From Pantoea sp. A4 (GTDB lineage: Bacteria; Pseudomonadota; Gammaproteobacteria; Enterobacterales; Enterobacteriaceae): a stretch of 64,000 bases of DNA. The position numbers and the translations under genes are program-made. The notes beneath the pieces were generated by a model, which saw only the letters and a program-made list of their open reading frames with translations, made no database searches and was not told the DNA's origin. Position 1 is the first letter of the stretch, and each line of letters begins with the position of its first letter. The stretch covers positions 114,254-178,253 of the forward strand of contig NZ_ALXE01000039.1 of assembly GCF_000295955.2 (NCBI RefSeq), written 5' to 3'. Below are positions 25,981 through 35,786 of the stretch, one piece after another.

Positions 25981-26072
25981 TCCATTATTCTCTTGTAGGG
26001 AAATAATCTGCCCGATCATCGCAGTCGTGGCTTAAACCTTATAGCAACAGCTGCTACGGGCCAAAATGCCTG

Positions 26073-26633
26073 TCAGGCGAGAATACGCTTCGCCCAGTCA
26101 GCAATATCATCGCCACTGCCGATGTCAGGTTGCACCAGGCCATTAATCATAAAGGTCGGTGAAACATGGATCCCGTTCTGACGCGAATACTTGCTGTGCC
26201 ATTTGATTTCATTCTGCAATGCCGCCACTTTAAATGCTTCTCGTGCATCTACGCCACTGTACTGCGCAAGGCGGTCGATAAGCTGATTGGGCGTGACGTC
26301 CATATTCGGGCCATGGCTATGATCGGTAAATTCAAACGCTTCGCGGTGGTCGGCAACAGCCTGCATCACCTGTTTTGCGGCCTCTTTTCCTGCGGGCAGT
26401 GTCGATGCTGCCAGGATATATCGCACAATCACCCCAGAATACATATGCCAGGGTTGTGACTGCAGGCGGATCTTCAACGTCATCTTCTCTTCGCCAACAA
26501 GTTGCAGGAGATCGGAGAATTTGTTGAAGGCGCGCACAGAAAAAGGACAAGTAGGTTCAAGAAATACCTCGAAAACCTGAGAACCATGACCCCATACCAG
26601 TGGGTCGGCGCGTAGTGGTGTATTTTGAGACAT
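26073..26633 (-). CDS. DsbA-like thioredoxin-fold protein with CPFS motif
   Basis: This 186-residue protein resembles DsbA-family thioredoxin-fold proteins: EVFLEPTCPFSVRAFNKF with the redox position, a helical insertion, and the cis-proline loop HVSPTFMINGLVQ. The second redox Cys is Ser (CPFS), so it cannot form the usual disulfide; it may be a monothiol oxidoreductase or glutathione-dependent enzyme. There is no signal peptide, so it should stay in the cytoplasm. It precedes the ABC transporter genes by about 90 bases on the same strand. The function is not known. Confidence 0.75.
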   Translation of the reverse strand: MSQNTPLRADPLVWGHGSQVFEVFLEPTCPFSVRAFNKFSDLLQLVGEEKMTLKIRLQSQPWHMYSGVIVRYILAASTLPAGKEAAKQVMQAVADHREAFEFTDHSHGPNMDVTPNQLIDRLAQYSGVDAREAFKVAALQNEIKWHSKYSRQNGIHVSPTFMINGLVQPDIGSGDDIADWAKRILA

Positions 26634-26798
26634 CGGCTTTCCTTGTAAACGTAACTGAGTGATTGCGGCAACAAGTGTATCAGTCAGCGGATTCTTGATT
26701 TATGTGACTCATACCTTGGTTGAAATCGGTAAGTGAAGCTATAATGTAACCGTTATCACAACACAATGATTGCGTTTCATCTTCTCTATTTTGCCATT

Positions 26799-27083
26799 AT
26801 GTCGAGGTCAGTTTTGCTTTCGGATCTTTCATGGAGAGCTCTCCATCCCCTCATCAACCAAACGATTGCGGATATGCTGAACGAGCAGCAAACGGTTGAT
26901 GTGCGCTCACTGCGAAGCCGGTTGCGCCAGCTCGCCGAAACGGAAAGCGACGAACTTATGGTGTTGTGTTACTGGCAAGCCAGTAAAGTCCTGCAACGTT
27001 TGCCTGCAACCGTCAGCGGTGAACAACTCATGCAGGCTGCAAGGCATGCGTTTCGTTCACCCTTAAATCATGAGCTGGATTGA
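26799..27083 (+). CDS. Hypothetical small protein
   Basis: A 94-residue frame, mainly helical and charged (VDVRSLRSRLRQLAETESDELMVLCYW), not recognised. The ATG at 26799 is chosen because the 11 residues before it (from 26766) look like untranslated sequence; neither start has a clear Shine-Dalgarno. The 3' end overlaps the convergent histidine kinase by 16 bases. Codon use looks coding, but no domain can be named. Confidence 0.5.
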   Translation: MSRSVLLSDLSWRALHPLINQTIADMLNEQQTVDVRSLRSRLRQLAETESDELMVLCYWQASKVLQRLPATVSGEQLMQAARHAFRSPLNHELD

Positions 27084-28390
27084 GGCGGTGGCAAACGCAA
27101 TTCGACTTCCAGACCCCCTTCCACACGATTATGTAAACGCAATTTTCCTGCCATCTGTGCGCTGAGCTGAGCTGCTATCGCCAGTCCGAGTCCGGTTCCG
27201 CCAGTATCGCGATTGCGGGAGGATTCACCACGATAGAAGGGTTGAAGCACCGCTTCAAGTTCCTGCTCTGGGATGCCCGGACCGTGATCAGCCACGCGGA
27301 TCAACGCTTCTCCCGAGGCAGGTAAATGTAGCGTGACCAGGGCAACCTCGCCAAATTTCAATGCGTTATCAATCAGGTTGGTCATGATCCGGCGCAGTGC
27401 CTGAGGTTGCAGCATAAAGGGATGATCGGTGCCATGTACTGTGAACGTCACTGGGTGACCGACATCGGCATAATCGCAGCATAAAACATCAACAAAGGCG
27501 GTGATGCTCATCCACTGACGCGGTTCTTCCAGCGTCTGCGAAGCGCGTGCCAGAGCAATACCCTCACGCACCAGCCGGGTCATATTATCCAGGTCTTCGA
27601 CTAATTTATCGCGCAGTGCCGGTTGTTCTGCCATCTCGACGCGCAACTTCATGCGCGTTATTGGCGTTTGAAGATCGTGAGAGATGGCGGCCAGGATCTG
27701 CGCGCGCTCTTTGAGATAGTTATCAATGCGCAGCTGCATGGCATTAAAAGCAGCGGTCGCCTGCATCACTTCTTCTGGCCCGTGATTATTCAGCGTCACC
27801 TTTGATTGGGTGCCGGGTTCCAGCGAGTTGACCGCGTCGGTAAATCGGGTAAACGGTTTCACAACCTGGCGTACCGCAAACCAGCTACAGATAAGTAATA
27901 AAGCCAACTGGATAAGCACGGTGATCGGCAACCACCATGCTATCGCGGGCATTTTCGGCCAGAGATCCACCGTCAGCGGTGTACCATCATGCAACTGTAA
28001 ATGGGCCTGAATATGAGGACGATCGCCAGGTAATGAGACAATACTCAGCGGATAGTGGCCGCCCAGAGTCTGTTGCAGGGAACGTACTGCCGGACGTGTG
28101 CGCCAACTGTCCGGCCACTCGCCATTCTCGCCTGCATTGAGTTGATAACTATAGTTGCCGCGCGCCAGCTTTTTTAGCCACTGTGGACGTTCAGTCGCCG
28201 GGAGACGGTCAAGAATGGCGACGCTGGTGGCAACATCATATTCCAGGTTACTCATCATCACTTTACGTGCGCTGCCCATTCGCTCATACAGCAGCAGTGA
28301 CAGCGTCAGTGCATTGGCCAGCAATAAACCCAGGACCGTCATGACGATCAGGCGGTAGAGCAGGGATCTTGGCCAGAACGTGAGTTTCAT
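27068..28390 (-). CDS. Sensor histidine kinase of OmpR-type system
   Basis: A 440-residue inner-membrane kinase with two membrane segments (about 12-34 and 152-174) flanking a ~115-residue periplasmic sensor. A HAMP linker follows, then the H box ILAAISHDLQTPITRMKLRVE (His238). The ATP-binding domain has the N box (MTNLIDNALKFGE), VADHGPGIP and GTGLGLAIAAQLS. Its start overlaps the response regulator stop by four bases, so the pair is translationally coupled. It resembles EnvZ/RstB-like kinases; the signal is unknown. Confidence 0.92.
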   Translation of the reverse strand: MKLTFWPRSLLYRLIVMTVLGLLLANALTLSLLLYERMGSARKVMMSNLEYDVATSVAILDRLPATERPQWLKKLARGNYSYQLNAGENGEWPDSWRTRPAVRSLQQTLGGHYPLSIVSLPGDRPHIQAHLQLHDGTPLTVDLWPKMPAIAWWLPITVLIQLALLLICSWFAVRQVVKPFTRFTDAVNSLEPGTQSKVTLNNHGPEEVMQATAAFNAMQLRIDNYLKERAQILAAISHDLQTPITRMKLRVEMAEQPALRDKLVEDLDNMTRLVREGIALARASQTLEEPRQWMSITAFVDVLCCDYADVGHPVTFTVHGTDHPFMLQPQALRRIMTNLIDNALKFGEVALVTLHLPASGEALIRVADHGPGIPEQELEAVLQPFYRGESSRNRDTGGTGLGLAIAAQLSAQMAGKLRLHNRVEGGLEVELRLPPPQSSS

Positions 28391-29127
28391 TGCGATGTCT
28401 CTTGCACTTTGACCGGCATCGCTAGCACGTAGCCTTCACTGCGCACGGTTTTAATACAGGCGGGTTCACGGGCATCATCACCGAGGCGTTGACGTAACCG
28501 GCTAACCAACAGATCGATTGAACGCTCAAAGAGTTCAGCATCTCTTCCCTGCGTCAGATTGAGTAGCTGGTCGCGGGACAGCACCCGCTGCGGGTGATCG
28601 AGAAACACCTGCAACAACCGGTACTCCGCCCCGCTCAGCGCCACAACTGTCCCGGCAGGGTCCAGCAGATGGCGCGCAGTCGTATCAAGTTGCCAGTCGC
28701 CGAAGCTAATCACCCGGTTTGGCGCAGTGATTTGCAGATTTGGTGGCAGTGCGCGGGTTCGCCGTAAAATCGCTTTAATACGTGCCAGGAGTTCGCGCGC
28801 GATAAACGGCTTAACCAGATAATCATCCGCGCCCATTTCCAGCCCGAGAATACGGTCGCTGTCTTCATTTCGCGCGGTAAGCATCAGGATGGGCAAATTC
28901 TGTTGAGTGTCATTACGTAGCTGTCGGCAGAGTGTCAGTCCATCGTCCCCTGGCATCATGATGTCCAGCACCACCAGGTCAATATGGCTGTTACCCAACA
29001 CGGCACGCATCTCTTTCCCGTTTGCTGCGCCAGTGGCGCGATAGCCTGACTTAATCAGATATTCCGTGACCAGCTCGCGTATATCACGATCGTCATCCAC
29101 CACCAGAATATGGTCAACATGTTCCAT
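28387..29127 (-). CDS. OmpR-family response regulator
   Basis: The 246-residue protein has a receiver domain (ILVVDDDRDIRELV, phospho-Asp in LVVLDIMMPGDDG, MLTAR, Lys in YLVKPF) and a C-terminal winged helix (GAEYRLLQVFLDHPQRVLSRDQLL, LVSRLRQRLGDD). It is first in the operon with the kinase; AAGGAG seven bases upstream supports the ATG at 29127. An alpha/beta hydrolase gene lies 65 bases upstream on the same strand and may be a target or cotranscribed. Confidence 0.93.
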   Translation of the reverse strand: MEHVDHILVVDDDRDIRELVTEYLIKSGYRATGAANGKEMRAVLGNSHIDLVVLDIMMPGDDGLTLCRQLRNDTQQNLPILMLTARNEDSDRILGLEMGADDYLVKPFIARELLARIKAILRRTRALPPNLQITAPNRVISFGDWQLDTTARHLLDPAGTVVALSGAEYRLLQVFLDHPQRVLSRDQLLNLTQGRDAELFERSIDLLVSRLRQRLGDDAREPACIKTVRSEGYVLAMPVKVQETSQ

Positions 29128-29192
29128 TGCTCAACTCCTTGAATAAGAGGGCGGCAACATGGATTGCTGCCCGCTCAGCACTATAACGCTAA

Positions 29193-30188
29193 TTAAAGAT
29201 GACTGGCATCTACAACCGCTTTAACAAAGTCGGTGGGATCTTCTGCCGGTGGGTTATGGCCAATATTCCCTTGCAGCGTTCGGTGTTGGTATTTGCCCAC
29301 GAATTTTGCGCGGTAGCTGGCCGGTGCAGGATGCGGTGCCCCATTATCATCCCCTTCAAGAGTAATCGTCGGCACGGTTATTGGTGGGAACGCGGCTAAC
29401 TTCTGCTCATATTGTTGATACTGGGGTTCTCCCTGTTCCAGGCCTAAGCGCCAGCGATAATTGCTGATAGTAATCGCAACCTGGTCTGGATTATCCAGAG
29501 ATTTTGCCGCCTGATTAAAGGTTTGATCGCTAAACTTCCAACCCGGAGAGGCTTGTTGCCAGATTAACTTGGCGAAATCATGGGTGTGCTGCGCATAACC
29601 TTCACGACCACGCTCAGTGGCAAAATAGAACTGATACCACCACTGCAATTCCGCCTGAGGCGGGAGGGGCTGTTTACCGGCTTGCTGGCTGCCAATTAAA
29701 TAGCCGCTGACGGAAACCAGCGCATTCACCCGCTCCGGCCAGAGAGCCGCCACGATATCCGCGGTGCGCGCGCCCCAGTCAAATCCGGCAAATACCGCTT
29801 TTTGAATATGTAACGCATCCATCAAAGAGACCATATCGCGGGCCATCGCCGAGGGTTGTCCGTTGCGGGGCGTGTCGGCCGAAAGGAAGCGCGTAGAACC
29901 GTAGCCGCGTAAATAAGGCACAATAACCCGATAACCTTGTGCGGCGAGTTGCGGAGCCACCTTTTCATAGCTGTGAATGTCATAAGGCCAGCCATGCAAC
30001 AGAAAGACCGCAGGGCCATTACGCGGGCCAATATCCACGTAGCCAACATTCAGCACACCGGCATGGATCTGTTTGACGTTATCGAAAGGGTTGGTGTCCG
30101 TGGCATGGGCCATAGACGCGAACCCAGCACAGCGAGCCAGTGCTAAGCTGATTGCGCGCGGTGAAATAAATTTAGGTAATCCAGTCAT
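29193..30188 (-). CDS. Alpha/beta hydrolase, epoxide-hydrolase-like, exported
   Basis: The 331-residue protein has a probable signal peptide (first ~29 residues, ending SMAHA). The fold motifs are VFLLHGWPYDIHSYEKVAPQL (oxyanion HGWP), VIVPYLRGYGSTRF, and the nucleophile elbow VFAGFDWGARTADIV. The elbow has Asp rather than Ser, which points to epoxide hydrolase or haloalkane dehalogenase-like chemistry; His is in GNIGHNPPAEDP. The HGWP and RGYG loops are typical of epoxide hydrolases. It lies upstream of the two-component genes on the same strand. Confidence 0.82.
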   Translation of the reverse strand: MTGLPKFISPRAISLALARCAGFASMAHATDTNPFDNVKQIHAGVLNVGYVDIGPRNGPAVFLLHGWPYDIHSYEKVAPQLAAQGYRVIVPYLRGYGSTRFLSADTPRNGQPSAMARDMVSLMDALHIQKAVFAGFDWGARTADIVAALWPERVNALVSVSGYLIGSQQAGKQPLPPQAELQWWYQFYFATERGREGYAQHTHDFAKLIWQQASPGWKFSDQTFNQAAKSLDNPDQVAITISNYRWRLGLEQGEPQYQQYEQKLAAFPPITVPTITLEGDDNGAPHPAPASYRAKFVGKYQHRTLQGNIGHNPPAEDPTDFVKAVVDASHL

Positions 30189-30421
30189 TGTCAGTCCCCT
30201 GTACGTTAATCATCTAATCGACCGGTGACATGACATCACGCCAGTGTAGCGGGAATGTGTTCGAAACGACGGCTTGTTGCAGGATTGTGTATGTCAGGGC
30301 GATCCAGATACAGTGTGATACAAAATAAGTCCGTGTGTGTCTTCTCAGCGCGGATTCTGTTAAGACGCCAGGTTTCGGAGTTGTTAGGCTAGTCAGGGTT
30401 AAATGAGGACACTGGAAAAGC

Positions 30422-31438
30422 ATGAAAATCAAAAGCTATGCAGCATTAGAAGCCGGTAAAGCACTGGAGTTATTCGAGTATGATGCAGGGGATCTGGCTG
30501 CAGAAGACGTCGAAGTTGAAGTCGACTACTGTGGCCTGTGTCACTCTGATCTTTCCATGATTGATAATGAATGGGGAGGTTCAACTTATCCGCTGGTGGC
30601 TGGACATGAAGTTATTGGGCGCGTTGTGGCAATGGGTTCCAGTGCGCAAAATAAAGGTCTGAGCCTGGGGCAACGTGTGGGCATCGGCTGGTCGGCGAAA
30701 AGCTGCCAGCACTGTGACTCCTGCATCAGCGGCGATCAGGTGAACTGTAGCGCGGGCAAAGTAACCACCATCAATAACCATGGTGGTTTTGCTGAACGGC
30801 TGCGTGCTAACTGGCAGTGGGCGATCCCGTTGCCGGAAGGTCTGGACCCGGCAACCGCAGGCCCGCTGCTGTGCGGCGGGATCACCGTATTCAAACCGCT
30901 ATTGATGCATAACATCTCGGCGACCAGCCGCGTGGGCGTGATCGGTATTGGTGGCCTGGGCCACATTGCGATTAAAATTCTGCGCGCGATGGGGGCCGAA
31001 GTGACGGCATTCAGTTCTACTGCTGGTAAAACCGACACTATTCTGGCAATGGGTGCTGACCGTGTAGTCAACAGCCGTGATCCTCAGGCGTTGGCTGCAC
31101 TGGCGGGACAGTTCGATTTGATTATCAGCACTGTGGCCGTTTCTCTCGACTGGCTCCCGTATTTCAACGCTCTGGCTCCACAGGGTAAATTCCATACTGT
31201 GGGTGCAGTGATGAAGCCGTTCGACGTGCCTGCCTTTAGTCTGATTGTGGGTGACCACAGTGTTGCGGGTTCTTCAACCGGTTCGCCAGGGCAGCTGCGC
31301 TCGTTGCTGAAACTGGCGGCGCGCACGGATATTGCGCCGACCGTAGAATATTTCCCGATGTCGAAAATTAATGACGCATTGGATCATCTGCGGGCAGGTA
31401 AAGCACACTACCGTGTAGTATTAAAAGCGGATTTTTAA
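30422..31438 (+). CDS. Zinc-dependent NADP aldehyde/alcohol dehydrogenase, YahK type
   Basis: Medium-chain dehydrogenase (338 residues) similar to YahK/CAD-type enzymes that reduce aldehydes to alcohols. Catalytic zinc ligands are Cys40 (CGLCHSD) and His62/Glu63 (GHE). The structural zinc loop is CQHCDSC...C (95-109), and the cofactor motif is [16 protein letters not shown]. The family start [16 protein letters not shown] supports the ATG at 30422. It is divergent from the alpha/beta hydrolase and has its own short promoter region of 230 bases. Confidence 0.9.
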   Translation: MKIKSYAALEAGKALELFEYDAGDLAAEDVEVEVDYCGLCHSDLSMIDNEWGGSTYPLVAGHEVIGRVVAMGSSAQNKGLSLGQRVGIGWSAKSCQHCDSCISGDQVNCSAGKVTTINNHGGFAERLRANWQWAIPLPEGLDPATAGPLLCGGITVFKPLLMHNISATSRVGVIGIGGLGHIAIKILRAMGAEVTAFSSTAGKTDTILAMGADRVVNSRDPQALAALAGQFDLIISTVAVSLDWLPYFNALAPQGKFHTVGAVMKPFDVPAFSLIVGDHSVAGSSTGSPGQLRSLLKLAARTDIAPTVEYFPMSKINDALDHLRAGKAHYRVVLKADF

Positions 31439-31467
31439 TCAATAGCGCGCGGTGACGCGCGCTAAGA

Positions 31468-32175
31468 TTATTGGCCGTTCCAACTGCCGCTCGCGACAAC
31501 GGGAGCGGCATCATCAACAATAAACAGTAACATGAGTGCATCTCGCTCAGCCGTCACGCTACTGAGTGGCGTATGGCTACTGAGTGTGTCCGCTTTGTGC
31601 AGGCGAGAGCCATCCACACTGACCACCCCCTCCAGCACGATTAACCAGCTGTTAAGCCCCTTAGCTTCAGGTACAGAAACCGTTTCACCTCGGCCCAGTT
31701 TTATATCGTAGATCGTGACGTCCTGACGTAAGACAAGGGGAGCATTGCTGTTCTCTGGCCCTGCAAGCAGGGTCCACTGGTTTTCTGCTGTGCTTTCATT
31801 ACGTTCCAGCATCTGCACCCGGCTGGTCCCTTCGGCGAGTGAAGGGCGAATGACCGCCTGCAACATTTCTGCCTGATAGAGCGGCGCGGATTCAGTATGG
31901 CGAATCTCGCTGGCGGCATTAATCAACAGCGTACGTTTCGCAGAAAGCGTATAGCGTTCCCCATCGGTATGCTGATCGACCACTGATCCGCGCCAGACAT
32001 AGCTCAGGATCTCATCATTGACCTGCGGATGTTCCTCAATAATCGCACCGGTTTTCATGCTAATCAGGTCAATACGCGTAATCGGGTTAAAACCGGATTC
32101 CGGTCTGAGGCGACGCACGGTTAAAGGGCCATATTCAAACAGCTGGCCGCCATGGGCACGCACGATTTCAGCCAT
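31468..32175 (-). CDS. Pirin-family bicupin protein
   Basis: A 235-residue protein resembling YhaK/pirin bicupins: GPLTVRRLRPESGFNPITRIDLISM, a first cupin with HPQVNDEILSYVWRGSV, and a second with LGRGETVSVPEAKGLNSWLIVLEG. Family members bind a metal and some act on quercetin-like flavonoids or sense redox stress. The first-cupin His positions seem partly replaced. It converges with the alcohol dehydrogenase (29-base gap). The function is not defined. Confidence 0.75.
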   Translation of the reverse strand: MAEIVRAHGGQLFEYGPLTVRRLRPESGFNPITRIDLISMKTGAIIEEHPQVNDEILSYVWRGSVVDQHTDGERYTLSAKRTLLINAASEIRHTESAPLYQAEMLQAVIRPSLAEGTSRVQMLERNESTAENQWTLLAGPENSNAPLVLRQDVTIYDIKLGRGETVSVPEAKGLNSWLIVLEGVVSVDGSRLHKADTLSSHTPLSSVTAERDALMLLFIVDDAAPVVASGSWNGQ

Positions 32176-32311
32176 ATATCCTCCGCAAGTTGGGGTGTAT
32201 GGCTTGAGATCATAAAGCAGTGAGGAATTAACAACAGCGGGGAGAATTGTTCAGCTTGTTCACTATTTTTGAATAATATCGGGCTGTTTCCAGCCCGATA
32301 GATAAACAACG

Positions 32312-34063
32312 TTATTTACCTTGTTCGTCACTTTCGCCGAGGAAGAAATACCACAGCGGGATCGACATCAATCCGGTGAATACGCCGGTGTAGAGCACAA
32401 TCATAAAGCCCTGCGTCAGGTACATACCCACCGTCCAATGGGATAATGTGAGGTGGTACTCATCAATAACGCCACCAATAATGGCATTCCCCATGACGCT
32501 GGCAACAATAACGGCCAGCACGGCCACGGCGTAGAGAAATTTACGCAGCTCTTTACGCTTGGCTGCGATACGCAGTTGCACTATCGCCAAAGGTGATTGC
32601 TGTTCAGGTGCAATGACGGTTTGCGGTTGAGTGACGCGCTGTGATGATCGCCAACGTACAATATCCGTCAACACAAAGGCGAGCAGGCTGATCCCCATCA
32701 CCGGTAAGGCATAGCTCAGACCCAGCGCCAGCAACAGCACAACGGCTTTAGCGGGCAGAGGTAATGCTAACCAGCTAGCCAACAATGTTTCCACCGGATT
32801 TTGCGTGGCAACCGCAGGGCGGCGTAACCACCACATGCGGTATCCCATAAGGATTAGGGTACATAATCCCAGACCGAAGGCCGCAAGAAGTAACTGATTG
32901 GGCAGGCCAAACAGGATACCCATATGTGCATCAACACCCCAGCGTGTCAGCTTTGCCACCAGTGGGAAGTCAGCGAAACGAACATGATCAACCAGATGGA
33001 AGTCATTGGGCGCAATGGATGCAGAATCCACATGGCTCGGCCAGTGGCGATCAACTTCTGTCACAGTCCATGCCTGACCGGTGCTTTTAGGCTGGCGCAA
33101 TTCGACTTTTGCCGCGTCGATCCCGGCTGCGCGTGCAGCCTGAAGCACCCGTTGCCAGTCGCCATTATCCGCATTGACCTGGACAACCGGAACTTTGGCC
33201 GCCGCCATAGGCATGGCCATCCCGGACATCTCCATATCTCCCATATCCATGTCAGCCATCGCTGATGGCGCGGCATGATGATCGGCATGGGGATCGTTTA
33301 CTGCCACACTTTGCCCATCCAGCGCAGTGCGAACTTGCGGAGTCAGCCAGTTTAAGTCCGCGCGCCAGCGGTCAATATTTCCTCCCGCCCACTGCGACCA
33401 GGTGAGCCCGGTTATGGAAAAGAAAATCAGCCCAACAGACAGCACCAGGCCCAGCGTAATATGCCAGTGGCGTGCAAAAGAGAACCCCGCACTGGCTTGT
33501 GCCGGTTTAGGCTTACGACGGGACGTCAGCCACAAAATACCGCCACCTACGGCTGCTACCCACAGCCATGAGGCAGCCAGCTCACTGTAGTTACGTCCAA
33601 TATCACCTAAAAGCAGGCCACGATGGAGATCATCCAGCCAGGTACGAATAGGCAGAACGCCGGTGGTCCCGTAAACGGGCATATCACCGGTGATACGTAA
33701 GGTATAAGGATCTACAAATACCGATCGTGATTTGGATGCGCCCAGATCCGGTTCGACAAACTGTACTCGTGTGGTGTCATTAGGACCTGGTGCTGGGCGG
33801 ATCGCGTAGATACGCTGTTGTTCACCCACCCGGCTGCGTGCAGCCGCAATTTGATCGGCTAAGGGCTTAGCTTCACCTTCAGGCTGAACGGTCAAGGCAC
33901 TGTGATAAAACCAGTTTTCGAACTGAGGCGTCAGTACATAGAGTGTACCGGTAAGTGCAGCAATGAAGATAAACGGCGCAATAAACAGGCCAATGTAAAA
34001 ATGCAAACGGCGCACAAAATTCATGATTGCGCTGCGTGGCACAGCAGAAGTTGTTGCGGACAT
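32312..34063 (-). CDS. PepSY-TM membrane protein with Met/His-rich insertion
   Basis: A 583-residue inner-membrane protein with the PepSY-associated helix pattern: N-terminal LHFYIGLFIAPFIFIAALTGTLYVL and several later helices. It belongs to the family of iron/copper-reductase-like PepSY proteins. A periplasmic insertion reads HADHHAAPSAMADMDMGDM followed by EMSGMAMPMAAAK (about residues 250-285), typical of copper-binding sequences. The ATG at 34063 follows GGGGA; an in-frame ATG four codons upstream is weaker. It is cotranscribed with the DUF2946-like gene 66 bases upstream. A role in copper or iron acquisition is inferred. Confidence 0.82.
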   Translation of the reverse strand: MSATTSAVPRSAIMNFVRRLHFYIGLFIAPFIFIAALTGTLYVLTPQFENWFYHSALTVQPEGEAKPLADQIAAARSRVGEQQRIYAIRPAPGPNDTTRVQFVEPDLGASKSRSVFVDPYTLRITGDMPVYGTTGVLPIRTWLDDLHRGLLLGDIGRNYSELAASWLWVAAVGGGILWLTSRRKPKPAQASAGFSFARHWHITLGLVLSVGLIFFSITGLTWSQWAGGNIDRWRADLNWLTPQVRTALDGQSVAVNDPHADHHAAPSAMADMDMGDMEMSGMAMPMAAAKVPVVQVNADNGDWQRVLQAARAAGIDAAKVELRQPKSTGQAWTVTEVDRHWPSHVDSASIAPNDFHLVDHVRFADFPLVAKLTRWGVDAHMGILFGLPNQLLLAAFGLGLCTLILMGYRMWWLRRPAVATQNPVETLLASWLALPLPAKAVVLLLALGLSYALPVMGISLLAFVLTDIVRWRSSQRVTQPQTVIAPEQQSPLAIVQLRIAAKRKELRKFLYAVAVLAVIVASVMGNAIIGGVIDEYHLTLSHWTVGMYLTQGFMIVLYTGVFTGLMSIPLWYFFLGESDEQGK

Positions 34064-34129
34064 AGTTCCCCACATTGAAATTCAGGCACAGGAGCTTATT
34101 CGCACGGGCGAAAAGCGTTGTGTTTGGTA

Positions 34130-34534
34130 TTAGCTGGCAATGATGAGAACAGCCTTGGGGGGACCGCGAGGACGATGTTCGAAACCTGGGTGAATTGCCA
34201 GCAGTGGTGTGCTGAGCAGGGGAGGTAGCCAGCGTGTAAGGCAGAGCACCAACCACAGCAAGGGGACAAATGCCCACAGCATCAGCGGCACATGGATCAA
34301 TAAGTCACAATAGCCGCAGACGACACCCATTTCAGCGTGATCTTGCATCTCATGATCGGGCGTTGCAGCCATATTCATGCCTGGCATGTCCGCCATTGAT
34401 GCATTTTCACGGGTGTGCGCGGTGTGCTCCATCAGGGAAGTAGACACCACTGGCGCGATGAACAGCAGCAGCACGGCCAAAATGGCGATGCTGGCGGTGA
34501 TCTTCTGTTGCAAGCGCGGGATAAACAACTTCAT
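34130..34534 (-). CDS. DUF2946-family membrane protein, Met/His rich
   Basis: A 134-residue protein with an N-terminal helix (ASIAILAVLLLFIAPVVS), a hydrophilic segment rich in Met and His (HTAHTRENASMADMPGMNM) and the family motif CGYCDLL. A second hydrophobic region and RPRGPP near the end follow. Proteins of this family commonly sit with TonB-dependent copper receptors. Here it precedes the PepSY-TM gene. The role is probably metal-related; the receptor is not in the window. Confidence 0.75.
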   Translation of the reverse strand: MKLFIPRLQQKITASIAILAVLLLFIAPVVSTSLMEHTAHTRENASMADMPGMNMAATPDHEMQDHAEMGVVCGYCDLLIHVPLMLWAFVPLLWLVLCLTRWLPPLLSTPLLAIHPGFEHRPRGPPKAVLIIAS

Positions 34535-34618
34535 CTGTTCAACGTGCTAACCGGACCAAAAGTGAGGCGGCAGTGTAACGCTTTCAGGATATAAACGTTA
34601 AAAAAAGTCGGTCTAGAA

Positions 34619-34665
34619 GCAAAAAAAGTCGCACCTTTTGCATTTTTGCTTAAAGAGTGCGACTT
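34619..34665 (-). terminator. Rho-independent terminator of glsB
   Basis: On the minus strand AAGTCGCAC and GTGCGACTT pair over nine bases around a 22-base loop, followed by TTTTTTT. It sits 55 bases past the glsB stop and before the DUF2946 gene on the same strand. Confidence 0.75.
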
Positions 34666-34718
34666 ATTACACATATCAGGGTGATTTTATGCTTACACCC
34701 CTCACGACAAAAGTGAGA

Positions 34719-35642
34719 TCAGAAGATTGAACGGCCCAACCGTTCCGCCAGCAGTTCCAGCGCCGCAATACCTGCCAGAGAGTTCCCTGATGTGTCCAGA
34801 GCGGGTGACCACACTGCAATACTCATCTCCCCCGGAACAATGGCGACAATACCGCCGCCCACGCCAGATTTCGCGGGCATCCCAACACGCCATGCGAACT
34901 CACCTGCACCATCATACATGCCGCTGGTCATCATTAATGCGTTGATCTGGCGTGCCTGACGCGGCGTAATGATGCTGGCATCACTGCCTGCCATTTTGCC
35001 GTGACCAGAGAGATAACTAAAACAACGTGCCAGTTCAACGCAGCTCATGGAAAGGGCACAGTAGTGAAAATACGTCTGCATGACGCTGCTGACATCATTG
35101 TCAAAATTCCCGAAGGCTTTCATCAACCAGGCGATAGCGGCGTTACGTGCAGAGTGTTCGAACTCTGAGCGCGCAACGTCACGATCATACTGAATATCGT
35201 CTTGTTGGCTTAGCTGACGGACAATCTCAAGCATTCTCTGTCGTGGCGCAGTCAGCCGCGATTCAAGCATATCGCAAATCACCAGTGCGCCTGCATTGAT
35301 GAAGGGATTACGTGGCTTTCCTTTTTCCAGCTCTAACTGTACTAAAGAGTTGAATGGCTGACCTGAAGGTTCTTTGCCGACACGCTGCCAGATTTCATCA
35401 TCGTGATAACGCGTCAGTGCGACGGTCAGTGACAAGACTTTTGAAATGGACTGGATAGAAAAACGCCGATCTGCATCGCCAGATTGATACATCGTGCCGT
35501 CAGCGGTGCATACTGCTATTGCAAGGTGATCGGTTGAAACTTCAGCTAAAGCGGGAATATAGTCAGCAACTTTTCCTTTACGGGTCAGTGGGCGGACTTC
35601 TTCAAGAATGTGATCCAGAAGTGATTGATTGAGCTCAGGCAC
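34719..35642 (-). CDS. glsB: Glutaminase, GlsB (YneH) type
   Basis: The enzyme hydrolyses glutamine to glutamate and ammonia; it is a serine-dependent, beta-lactamase-like fold enzyme. The 307-residue protein follows E. coli Gls[38 protein letters not shown] (SxxK nucleophile), [29 protein letters not shown], and [15 protein letters not shown] near the end. In E. coli glsB is next to sad. Here both are present but 20 kb apart, one on each strand. It is a single gene with its own terminator. Confidence 0.94.
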   Translation of the reverse strand: MPELNQSLLDHILEEVRPLTRKGKVADYIPALAEVSTDHLAIAVCTADGTMYQSGDADRRFSIQSISKVLSLTVALTRYHDDEIWQRVGKEPSGQPFNSLVQLELEKGKPRNPFINAGALVICDMLESRLTAPRQRMLEIVRQLSQQDDIQYDRDVARSEFEHSARNAAIAWLMKAFGNFDNDVSSVMQTYFHYCALSMSCVELARCFSYLSGHGKMAGSDASIITPRQARQINALMMTSGMYDGAGEFAWRVGMPAKSGVGGGIVAIVPGEMSIAVWSPALDTSGNSLAGIAALELLAERLGRSIF

Positions 35643-35786
35643 AACGCCTTCTCCGGTGCGTTTTATCGTTGCCGCGTATCATCAGGGTTGTGTCGCAGTC
35701 GGTCAACAGGCAACGTCATAAAGTGTGAGTACTCGCTGCTGGAGGAAACGCACTTTTATAGATTTACCTTTTCTATTATAAAAGTG

